Positions 40,780 through 46,664 of a stretch of DNA of 46,664 bases are shown one piece after another. The DNA is from Paraliobacillus sp044383835 (GTDB lineage Bacteria; Bacillota; Bacilli; Bacillales; Amphibacillaceae). The stretch spans positions 1 through 46,664 of the forward strand of contig NZ_JBISEP010000025.1 in NCBI RefSeq assembly GCF_044383835.1. The letters are read 5' to 3'. The notes below the pieces were generated by a model. It searched no databases, had not been told where the DNA came from, and saw only the letters and a list, made by a program, of their open reading frames with translations. Position 1 is the first letter of the stretch. Every line of letters starts with the position of its first letter. Both the position numbers and the translations under genes were made by a program.

Positions 40780-41536
40780 ACGTGGGGATGAGATTTACCA
40801 ATGGATACAGCATCTACAAGAAAATCCTAAAGACGAAGAAATACAAGAAAAAGTAGTCTTGATGTATCAAGATCTTGTACATTCCATTGCGAGAAAGTAT
40901 GCAAAGAATAGTATGATACATGAAGATCTGGTACAGGTAGGGATGCTAGGATTGTTAGCGGCAATTAGAAGATATGATCCAACATTAGGTAAATCATTCG
41001 AATCGTTTGCTATTCCGACAATTATTGGTGAAATTAAACGGTTTATTCGTGATAAAACATGGAGTGTGCATGTCCCAAGACGAATTAAAGAGTTAGGACC
41101 AAAAATTAAAAAAGCAACCGAGCAGTTGATGACCGAACAACAACGCTCTCCATCTGTGAGAGATATCGCAGTATACCTTGAAGTATCGGAAGAAGAAATA
41201 TTAGAAGCAATGGAGATGGGGCAAAGTTATAAAGCACTCTCTGTTGATAAGCAAATTGAAGCAGACTCTGATGGAAGTACAGTCTCCATCTTAGATTTAA
41301 TCGGTGAACAAGATAGTGGTTTTAAAATGACGGATCAACGCATGTTACTCGAGAAAATTTTACCAATTTTATCGGAACGTGAACAGAACATCCTGCAATA
41401 CACTTATTTTGAAAATAGAAGCCAAAAAGAAACAGGAGAATTATTAGGTATTTCTCAAATGCATGTTTCAAGAATTCAACGCCGAGCATTAAAAAAACTT
41501 CGAGAAGCTTTACAAGCTAATGGAACAGGAGCATAA
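40751..41536 (+). CDS. sigB: RNA polymerase sigma-B factor, general stress response
   Basis: A 261-residue group 3 sigma-70 protein. Region 2 is VHSIARKYAKNSMIHEDLVQVGMLGLL and YDPTLGKSFESFAIPTIIGEIKRFIRDKTWSVHVPRR split as shown by its parts; region 3 follows (ELGPKIKKA, SPSVRDIAVYL) and region 4.2 is NRSQKETGELLGISQMHVSRIQ in parts. These match B. subtilis SigB and not SigF or SigG. ATG 40751 lies inside rsbW. It drives its own operon through the promoter at 39906-39931. Confidence 0.97.
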   Translation: MTTKSQPHNKRGDEIYQWIQHLQENPKDEEIQEKVVLMYQDLVHSIARKYAKNSMIHEDLVQVGMLGLLAAIRRYDPTLGKSFESFAIPTIIGEIKRFIRDKTWSVHVPRRIKELGPKIKKATEQLMTEQQRSPSVRDIAVYLEVSEEEILEAMEMGQSYKALSVDKQIEADSDGSTVSILDLIGEQDSGFKMTDQRMLLEKILPILSEREQNILQYTYFENRSQKETGELLGISQMHVSRIQRRALKKLREALQANGTGA

Positions 41537-41538
41537 AC

Positions 41539-42132
41539 GTGGCACAAACACATATGGACGTCTCTGTATTCCAAAAGTCTAAAAAAGGTAACTATTATTG
41601 TGGAGATAGTTATTACTATAAAGAAACGGATCAAGGCTTTATTTGTGCGCTGGCAGATGGTTTAGGTAGCGGAGAATATGCAAAAGAGTCTTCACAATTA
41701 GTGATGGATATTATTGAATCAAATGCAGATGCTTCGATAGAACAGATTGTTAAAATGTGTAATGGAAAATTGATTGGTAAGCGTGGAGTAGTTCTAGGTA
41801 TATTAAAAATTGATTTTAAAGATAAAGAATACACATTTTCTTCCATTGGTAATATTGGTATCATGACGATTTCTAATAAATCAGAAAAAAAACGAAACAT
41901 TCCTAACGCTGGCTATTTAGCCGGATTTCCGAGACCGTTAAAAGTTTTACGTGATAATTTATTAGATGAAATGGTTTTTGTTATGTTTTCTGATGGAGTT
42001 GATTCTATAGATTTATCCTCTAATTACTTTTTAGGAAAAGATGTGTCGAAAATCACTGAATTATTTGAGTATTATTTATCTGATGCTATGGATGATGATA
42101 CGACATTACTTGTTATGAAGTATAAAGTTTGA
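41539..42132 (+). CDS. rsbX: RsbX, PP2C phosphatase that resets the stressosome
   Basis: A 197-residue PP2C-type phosphatase (LADGLGSGEYAKESSQL, SIGNIGIMTI, MFSDGVDSIDL, MDDDTTLLVMKY). It removes phosphate from RsbS and RsbR, so that RsbT is recaptured and the response ends. GTG 41539 has AGGAG upstream and lies two bases after the sigB stop. A terminator follows, closing the eight-gene operon. Confidence 0.94.
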   Translation: MAQTHMDVSVFQKSKKGNYYCGDSYYYKETDQGFICALADGLGSGEYAKESSQLVMDIIESNADASIEQIVKMCNGKLIGKRGVVLGILKIDFKDKEYTFSSIGNIGIMTISNKSEKKRNIPNAGYLAGFPRPLKVLRDNLLDEMVFVMFSDGVDSIDLSSNYFLGKDVSKITELFEYYLSDAMDDDTTLLVMKYKV

Positions 42133-42168
42133 AAAGTTCTTATCGTAAAAGATAAGAGCTTTTTTATT
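42132..42168 (+). terminator. Terminator of the sigma-B operon
   Basis: AAGTTCTTATC pairs with GATAAGAGCTT followed by a T-run. Confidence 0.88.
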
Positions 42169-42240
42169 CCAGTCGAGTTAATCTTGGGAAATAGCAAATT
42201 GTTTGATACACTATATAAGGAATAGTTAGGAGGTAGCACG

Positions 42241-44409
42241 ATGGCAGAATGGAACCAAGAGGGACTAATGAAATGGGTTGCGACAGAAACGGCAATTGCC
42301 ATACCATCAATTAAACAAGTAATTGCTTTATTAGAAGAAGGCAATACAGTACCATTTATTGCACGTTATCGTAAAGAGCAGACCGGAGCACTGGATGAGG
42401 TGCAAATAAAACAAATTGAAGATAAATGGAGCTATGCACTAAACTTAGCTGAACGTAAAGAGGAAGTTATTCGTTTAATTGATGAACAAGGAAAGTTAAC
42501 GGAATCGTTGCGTAAAGATATTGTTGATGCAACACAATTACAGCGAGTAGAAGACTTATATCGTCCGTTTAAGCAAAAAAGAAGAACAAGAGCAACCGTT
42601 GCAAAAGAAAAAGGTTTAGAGCCTTTAGCGATGCTGATTTGGGAACAAAAAAATATCGACTTACATACAGAAGCTCAAGCCTATTTATCTGAAGAAGATG
42701 AACTGTTAACAGTTGAAGATGCTTTACAAGGAACAAATGATATTATTGCAGAATGGATTTCTGATGAGGCAGCATACAGAGAGTATATTCGCGATGCTAC
42801 ATATAAAAAAGGCATAATTAAAACAGAAGAAAAAGACAAAACTGACGATGAAAAAGGCGTATATGAAATGTATTATTCCTACGAGGAGCCTATTCGGACG
42901 GTAGTTGCCCATCGCATATTAGCTGTTAATCGTGGTGAAAAAGAAGGAATACTCAAAGTTTCAATTGTATCACCTGTTGATAGTATAGAATCTTATTTGA
43001 AGAGTAAAATTATTAAATCGAGTGCGCAAGAAGTTATCCGAGAGTTTTTGGGTGAGGCAGTATTAGATAGCTATAAACGTTTAATTCAACCATCTATTGA
43101 AAGAGAAATTAGAAATTTATTAACGGAAATGGCTGAAAAGCAAGCGATAGATATTTTTTCAAAAAATTTAAAGAACCTTTTACTACAACCGCCTTTAAAA
43201 GGAAAGACAGTACTCGGTGTAGACCCAGCGTTTCGTACAGGTTGTAAGTTAGCTGTTGTCAATGAAACTGGTAAAGTACATGCTATTAATGTGATTTATC
43301 CAACGGCGCCAAAGCATGACGTAAAAGGTGCAGAGAAAATGGTATTGGAATATATGAAAAAATATCCTGTTGAATTAATTGCTATCGGTAACGGTACAGC
43401 TTCGAGAGAAACCGAGCAATTTATTGCAGATCTAATAGCAAAACATCATTTATCTGTATCGTATATGATTGTAAACGAGGCTGGAGCTAGTGTGTACTCT
43501 GCTTCAAAGCTAGCAAGAGAAGAATTCCCAGACTTACAAGTTGAAGAAAGAAGTGCTGTATCAATAGCAAGACGTGTACAAGATCCACTTGCTGAATTAG
43601 TGAAGATTGACCCAAAATCGATTGGTGTCGGACAATATCAGCATGATGTAAGTCAAAAAAGTTTGAATGAATCATTGAAGTTTGTTGTAGAAACAGTGGT
43701 AAATCAAGTTGGTGTAAATGTTAATACAGCTTCTTCTTCCTTATTACAATATGTATCCGGTCTAAGTAAAACTGTAGCAAACAATGTGATTAAGCAAAGA
43801 GAAGAGTTAGGGAAATTTACTGAACGAAAACAATTAAAGAAAATACCTCGACTTGGAAACAAAACCTATGAACAAAGTATCGGCTTCTTACGTATCGTTG
43901 ACGGAATAGAACCGCTAGATAGAACACCTATACATCCTGAAAGCTATCAAGTGACTAGAAATTTACTCCAGATGTTAGGTTGTACATCAGAAGACATCGG
44001 AACAGATAAACTTAAACAACAACTAGATACGCTTGAAACAGATCATATATTAGAAACGTTGCAAATTGGGAAACACACATTATCTGATGTCTTGAAAGCT
44101 TTACGAACACCAGCGCGCGACCCGCGAGATGATTTGGCTAAACCTTTATTGAAGAAAAATGTACTTTCTATGGAAGATTTACAATCAGGGCTAGAATTGC
44201 AAGGGACGGTTCGTAATGTAGTAGATTTCGGTGTATTTGTTGATATCGGTGTCAAGCAAGATGGGCTTGTTCACATATCAAAAATGTCGAAAAGCTTTGT
44301 CAAACATCCAATGGATATTGCTTCTGTAGGAGATGTAATCACCGTCTGGGTAGATCGTGTTGACGTTCAAAAGCAACGAATAGCTTTAACGATGATAAAA
44401 GAAGATTAA
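42241..44409 (+). CDS. tex: Tex family RNA-binding protein
   Basis: A 722-residue protein with the standard Tex layout: N-terminal helical region (VPFIARYRKEQTGALDEVQ), YqgF/RNaseH-like domain (GVDPAFRTGCKLAVVNETG), helix-hairpin-helix pairs (LSKTVANNVIKQREELGKF) and a C-terminal S1 domain (ELQGTVRNVVDFGVFVDIGV, HISKMSKSFV). It binds structured RNA and is linked to transcription and stress tolerance, but its biochemical task is unclear. ATG 42241 has AGGAGG upstream. It holds the same place after rsbX as ydcI in B. subtilis. Confidence 0.95.
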   Translation: MAEWNQEGLMKWVATETAIAIPSIKQVIALLEEGNTVPFIARYRKEQTGALDEVQIKQIEDKWSYALNLAERKEEVIRLIDEQGKLTESLRKDIVDATQLQRVEDLYRPFKQKRRTRATVAKEKGLEPLAMLIWEQKNIDLHTEAQAYLSEEDELLTVEDALQGTNDIIAEWISDEAAYREYIRDATYKKGIIKTEEKDKTDDEKGVYEMYYSYEEPIRTVVAHRILAVNRGEKEGILKVSIVSPVDSIESYLKSKIIKSSAQEVIREFLGEAVLDSYKRLIQPSIEREIRNLLTEMAEKQAIDIFSKNLKNLLLQPPLKGKTVLGVDPAFRTGCKLAVVNETGKVHAINVIYPTAPKHDVKGAEKMVLEYMKKYPVELIAIGNGTASRETEQFIADLIAKHHLSVSYMIVNEAGASVYSASKLAREEFPDLQVEERSAVSIARRVQDPLAELVKIDPKSIGVGQYQHDVSQKSLNESLKFVVETVVNQVGVNVNTASSSLLQYVSGLSKTVANNVIKQREELGKFTERKQLKKIPRLGNKTYEQSIGFLRIVDGIEPLDRTPIHPESYQVTRNLLQMLGCTSEDIGTDKLKQQLDTLETDHILETLQIGKHTLSDVLKALRTPARDPRDDLAKPLLKKNVLSMEDLQSGLELQGTVRNVVDFGVFVDIGVKQDGLVHISKMSKSFVKHPMDIASVGDVITVWVDRVDVQKQRIALTMIKED

Positions 44410-44414
44410 TTATT

Positions 44415-44443
44415 GAAGGGTATCGAATTATTTTGATATCCTT
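44415..44443. terminator. Hairpin between tex and cmpA
   Basis: GAAGGGTATC and GATATCCTTC form a ten-base stem with a small loop. It lies between converging genes; the nearby A-run (44454-44460) on the cmpA side is within the cmpA end. Confidence 0.55.
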
Positions 44444-44544
44444 CTACCCACATAAAAAAACCAGCATTGATTTAACATTTTAATTTGGCAAATATCTTTT
44501 GTTAGAAAAGCATCGGCCATTTGTTTTCTAAACCAATTTGGCAT
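44428..44544 (-). CDS. cmpA: Cortex morphogenetic protein CmpA
   Basis: A 38-residue protein beginning MPNWFRKQMADAFLTKD and containing QIKMLNQCWFFY, almost the text of B. subtilis CmpA. It is made in sporulation and acts as an adaptor that sends SpoIVA for degradation by ClpXP when spore envelope assembly fails. GGAGGTG lies before ATG 44544. It is in the same position between tex and the sprT-like gene as in B. subtilis. Its presence is the best single sign that the organism makes endospores. Confidence 0.93.
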   Translation of the reverse strand: MPNWFRKQMADAFLTKDICQIKMLNQCWFFYVGRRISK

Positions 44545-44803
44545 TCCTTTCACCTCCAAATTTTCGTTATAAAGTAAGTAAACGTATTTTAAGTAAAAGA
44601 AGTGAATATAATATTGGAAATTGGTCATAAAAAAGATGTATAATGATAAGTGCTTTTTGTTTTACTTCGTGCAAGAGCTGTGTCAAAAAGGAATAAGGAT
44701 AATACACTTTATGACGTATTGACTTGTATCGTGATTTGTCCAAGACCTTTATTAAATGAAGTAATGTTAATTGCTTCGGTTTATTTTAATGTAGGGGGAG
44801 ATT

Positions 44804-45250
44804 ATGAACGCATCACAATTACATCAATTAGTTAATCGTATATCATTAACTTATTTTGACAAACCTTTCATTGATTCTGTGGCATTTAATCCTCGATTAC
44901 GAACTACTGGAGGAAGGTATTTACCATCACAACGAAAAATTGAGTTGAATGAAAAGTACTTAACAGTCTATGGGATGAGCGAATTTGAAGGGATTATTAA
45001 GCATGAACTGTGTCATTATCACCTACATATTGAAGGAAAAGGGTATAAACATGGTGACAGGGACTTCAAGTGGTTGCTAAGTAAAACCGGTTCACCGCGA
45101 TATTGTCAGCCACTTCCGACTTTAAAAAGCGAACTTTTACACAAATATAGATGTACTAAATGTAAACAAGTGTATAGAAGAAAACGTAGAATAAATACAT
45201 CAAAGTTTTGTTGTGGCAAATGTTATGGCAAGCTTATAAAAGAAATATAA
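44804..45250 (+). CDS. sprT: SprT-like zinc metalloprotease family protein
   Basis: A 148-residue protein of the SprT-like group (YdcK in B. subtilis). The zinc-binding motif is KHELCHYHLH (HExxH form HELCH), with a C-terminal zinc ribbon, CTKC and CCGKC. DNA-protein crosslink repair is known for the eukaryotic Spartan relatives; the bacterial role is not known. ATG 44804 has GGGGGAG upstream. The stretch 44545-44803 contains only a weak open frame that I do not accept. A perfect sigma-A promoter for tRNAs follows. Confidence 0.87.
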   Translation: MNASQLHQLVNRISLTYFDKPFIDSVAFNPRLRTTGGRYLPSQRKIELNEKYLTVYGMSEFEGIIKHELCHYHLHIEGKGYKHGDRDFKWLLSKTGSPRYCQPLPTLKSELLHKYRCTKCKQVYRRKRRINTSKFCCGKCYGKLIKEI

Positions 45251-45381
45251 AAAAATATGTTGTATTTCGTTGGAAACCATTGACGAGCACAGATATTTCG
45301 TGTTAAATTATATAAGCATTTAAAAAAGGTTTGGCAAAATGTACTTTGATTTCACTTTGAGATGAAAGTTTTAAAAGTGTG

Positions 45382-45410
45382 TTGACAAACTGTTTTTTAA
45401 AAGGTATAAT
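45382..45410 (+). promoter_or_regulatory. Consensus promoter of the tRNA cluster
   Basis: TTGACA (45382-45387), 17 bases, TATAAT (45405-45410): both hexamers are perfect. Transcription should start about 45417, 30 bases before tRNA-Asn. Confidence 0.9.
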
Positions 45411-45447
45411 TTTTATCGTCGCTGATAGTTATTTAAAAACATACTAT

Positions 45448-45522
45448 TCCACAGTAGCTCAGTGGTAGAGCAATCGGCTGTTAACCGATCGGTCGTAGGT
45501 TCGAATCCTACCTGTGGAGCCA
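45448..45522 (+). tRNA. tRNA-Asn (GTT)
   Basis: The acceptor pair TCCACAG / CTGTGGA, the T-loop GGTTCGAATCC and anticodon GTT are visible. Discriminator G and encoded CCA. Confidence 0.95.
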
Positions 45523-45524
45523 GT

Positions 45525-45615
45525 GGAGAAGTACTCAAGTGGCTGAAGAGGCGCCCCTGCTAAGGGTGTAGGTCGTGTAAGCGGCGCGAGGGTTCAAATC
45601 CCTCCTTCTCCGCCA
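45525..45615 (+). tRNA. tRNA-Ser (GCT)
   Basis: GGAGAAG / CTTCTCC acceptor stem, long variable arm, anticodon GCT, discriminator G, encoded CCA. It begins two bases after the preceding tRNA. Confidence 0.95.
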
Positions 45616-45630
45616 TTTTTTATGTCTTAT

Positions 45631-45702
45631 GGCCCGTTGGTCAAGCGGTTAAGACACCGCCCTTTCACGGCGGTAACACGGGTTCGAATCCCGTACGGGT
45701 CA
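45631..45702 (+). tRNA. tRNA-Glu (TTC)
   Basis: GGCCCGT / ACGGGTC acceptor stem with a G-U pair, anticodon TTC, discriminator A. The 3' CCA is not encoded (CTT follows). Confidence 0.93.
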
Positions 45703-45728
45703 CTTATTATATTGTAACAAATAGGCCC

Positions 45729-45805
45729 GGTCCGGTAGTTCAGTTGGTTAGAATGCCTGCCTGTCACGCAGGAGGTCGCGGGTTCGAGTCCCGTCCGGAC
45801 CGCCA
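45729..45805 (+). tRNA. tRNA-Asp (GTC)
   Basis: GGTCCGG / CCGGACC acceptor stem, anticodon GTC, discriminator G, encoded CCA. Confidence 0.95.
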
Positions 45806-45809
45806 TTTT

Positions 45810-45884
45810 TGGGCTATGGCCAAGCGGTAAGGCAACGGTTTTTGGTACCGTCATGCGCTGGTTCGAATCCAGCTAGCCCAGCCA
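45810..45884 (+). tRNA. tRNA-Gln (TTG)
   Basis: TGGGCTA / TAGCCCA acceptor stem, anticodon TTG, discriminator G, encoded CCA. Confidence 0.94.
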
Positions 45885-45916
45885 TTTTATTTTTAATATT
45901 CAAATATGTTTCTTTC

Positions 45917-45965
45917 ACAAAACCTTTGAAACAAATTTGTTTTCGGAAGGTTTTCTGTTTTGAAG
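45917..45965 (+). terminator. Possible terminator inside the tRNA cluster
   Basis: AAAACCTTTGAAAC and GTTTTCGGAAGGTTTT can pair with small internal loops, with TCTGTTTT after. It would split the cluster into Asn-Ser-Glu-Asp-Gln and the Lys-onward group. Confidence 0.5.
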
Positions 45966-45995
45966 CTTGAAATTAAATTGTAGTTTTGTAATTTT

Positions 45996-46068
45996 GAGCC
46001 ATTAGCTCAGTCGGTAGAGCATCTGACTTTTAATCAGAGGGTCGGAGGTTCGAATCCTCCATGGCTCA
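45996..46068 (+). tRNA. tRNA-Lys (TTT)
   Basis: GAGCCAT / ATGGCTC acceptor stem, anticodon TTT, discriminator A. TCA, not CCA, follows. Confidence 0.94.
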
Positions 46069-46095
46069 TCAACTAAAGTGTGGCTGACACTTTAT

Positions 46096-46179
<84 letters not shown>

Positions 46180-46190
46180 TCAAAAAAATA

Positions 46191-46220
46191 TTGACTTTAA
46201 AAGTTAGTATGTGTTATATT
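46191..46220 (+). promoter_or_regulatory. Promoter before tRNA-Arg and the rRNA operon
   Basis: TTGACT (46191-46196), 18 bases, TATATT (46215-46220), about 20 bases before tRNA-Arg. Confidence 0.7.
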
Positions 46221-46240
46221 GAAAGGTGTTGCTTTACTGA

Positions 46241-46317
46241 GCGCCCGTAGCTCAATTGGATAGAGCGTTTGACTACGGATCAAGAGGTTAGGGGTTCGAC
46301 TCCTCTCGGGCGCGCCA
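46241..46317 (+). tRNA. tRNA-Arg (ACG)
   Basis: GCGCCCG / CGGGCGC acceptor stem, anticodon ACG, discriminator G, encoded CCA. Confidence 0.95.
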
Positions 46318-46320
46318 TTA

Positions 46321-46397
46321 CGGGAAGTAGCTCAGCTTGGTAGAGCACTTGGTTTGGGACCAAGGGGTCGCAGGTTCAAATCCTGTCTTCCCGACCA
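46321..46397 (+). tRNA. tRNA-Pro (TGG)
   Basis: CGGGAAG / CTTCCCG acceptor stem, anticodon TGG, discriminator A at 46394, encoded CCA. The A matches the T of the T-box bulge before proS. Confidence 0.95.
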
Positions 46398-46431
46398 TCT
46401 CATAATTTAATCATTCCCATTTATGATTTAC

Positions 46432-46505
46432 GCGGGTGTAGTTTAGTGGTAAAACCTCAGCCTTCCAAGCTGATGTCGAGGGTTCGATTCCCTTCACCCG
46501 CTCCA
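46432..46505 (+). tRNA. tRNA-Gly (TCC)
   Basis: GCGGGTG / CACCCGC acceptor stem, anticodon TCC, discriminator T, encoded CCA. Confidence 0.95.
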
Positions 46506-46511
46506 ATAAAT

Positions 46512-46588
<77 letters not shown>

Positions 46589-46664
46589 TTTGATCTTTGA
46601 AAACTGAACAAAACAACCAATATGTTAAGAAGTAACATGCTAGTCAAGTAATGAGTGAGCGAAC
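46589..46664 (+). other. Leader of an rRNA operon (cut by window edge)
   Basis: TGATCTTTGAAAACTGAACA is the boxA-like text usual before Bacillaceae rRNA genes. No mature rRNA sequence is reached, so whether 16S or another rRNA follows is inferred. Confidence 0.7.

Noticed and set aside
36160..42132. Novel toxin-antitoxin plus signalling system
   Set aside because: mazEF followed by rsbRSTUVW-sigB-rsbX is the conserved Bacillus arrangement.
44650..44835. 61-aa open frame before the sprT-like gene
   Set aside because: No good ribosome binding site, overlaps the sprT start, and no recognisable features.
45627..45854. 75-aa minus-strand frame over the tRNA genes
   Set aside because: It is complementary to three tRNA genes and is a known type of false gene call.

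Overview
The window is chromosomal DNA from a low-GC, endospore-forming member of the Bacillaceae, probably close to the Virgibacillus/Oceanobacillus group. The signs are AT-rich coding with strong GGAGG ribosome binding sites and TTG/GTG starts, the sporulation protein CmpA, a complete RsbRST-type sigma-B operon, and the order cshA, rhomboid protease, acpS, ydcC, alr, mazEF, rsbRSTUVW-sigB-rsbX, tex, cmpA, sprT, tRNA cluster, which is also found in Bacillus subtilis. The species assignment is inference.

Layout. 1-1020: the end of a bacteriocin-type ABC exporter operon (permease tail, ATPase, 51-aa membrane protein). 1093-2911: proS behind a proline T-box. 2910-4813: a glutathione peroxidase with an apparent ATT start and the tRNA hydroxylase TrhO, separated by an array of 52-bp tandem repeats. 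5018-6660: a cold-shock protein, a small hypothetical gene and a YteA/DksA-type regulator. 6622-8397: a graveyard of mobile DNA, with a GC-rich dispersed repeat, a decayed ISL3-type transposase, a small membrane protein gene and a 296-bp deletion derivative of an IS30-type element. 8558-12362: HtrB divergent from the CssRS two-component system, a secretion-stress module. 12512-28291: mostly housekeeping and accessory genes (typA, a ZIP transporter, an orphan FtsX-type permease tail, fabI, an HD hydrolase, cutC, a CapA-like lipoprotein, two hydrolases, a DUF368/PopT flippase, a thioredoxin, a GNAT, an ABC exporter with a MarR regulator, a CxxS glutaredoxin-like protein, a YppG-like protein, DegV). 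28507-45250: the conserved cshA to sprT block. 45382-46588: eleven tRNA genes, then the leader of an rRNA operon that continues beyond the right edge.

How the genes work together. RsbR/RsbS/RsbT form the stressosome switch. Released RsbT activates the phosphatase RsbU, RsbU dephosphorylates RsbV, and RsbV frees SigB from RsbW; RsbX resets the system. A good sigma-B type promoter at the end of rsbU would give the known positive feedback on rsbV-rsbW-sigB-rsbX, and a weaker candidate lies before the glutaredoxin-like gene. CssRS next to htrB suggests control of a membrane-anchored protease by misfolded secreted protein. The proline T-box can be matched to the tRNA-Pro encoded at the other end of the window.

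I found no CRISPR array, prophage or clearly novel multi-gene system. The most unusual items are the 52-bp tandem array, the mini-IS30 element abutting a small membrane gene, the promoter-plus-terminator unit ahead of cshA, a 26-bp perfect hairpin after mazF, the stem that could mask the yteA ribosome binding site, and the ATT start of the peroxidase gene.
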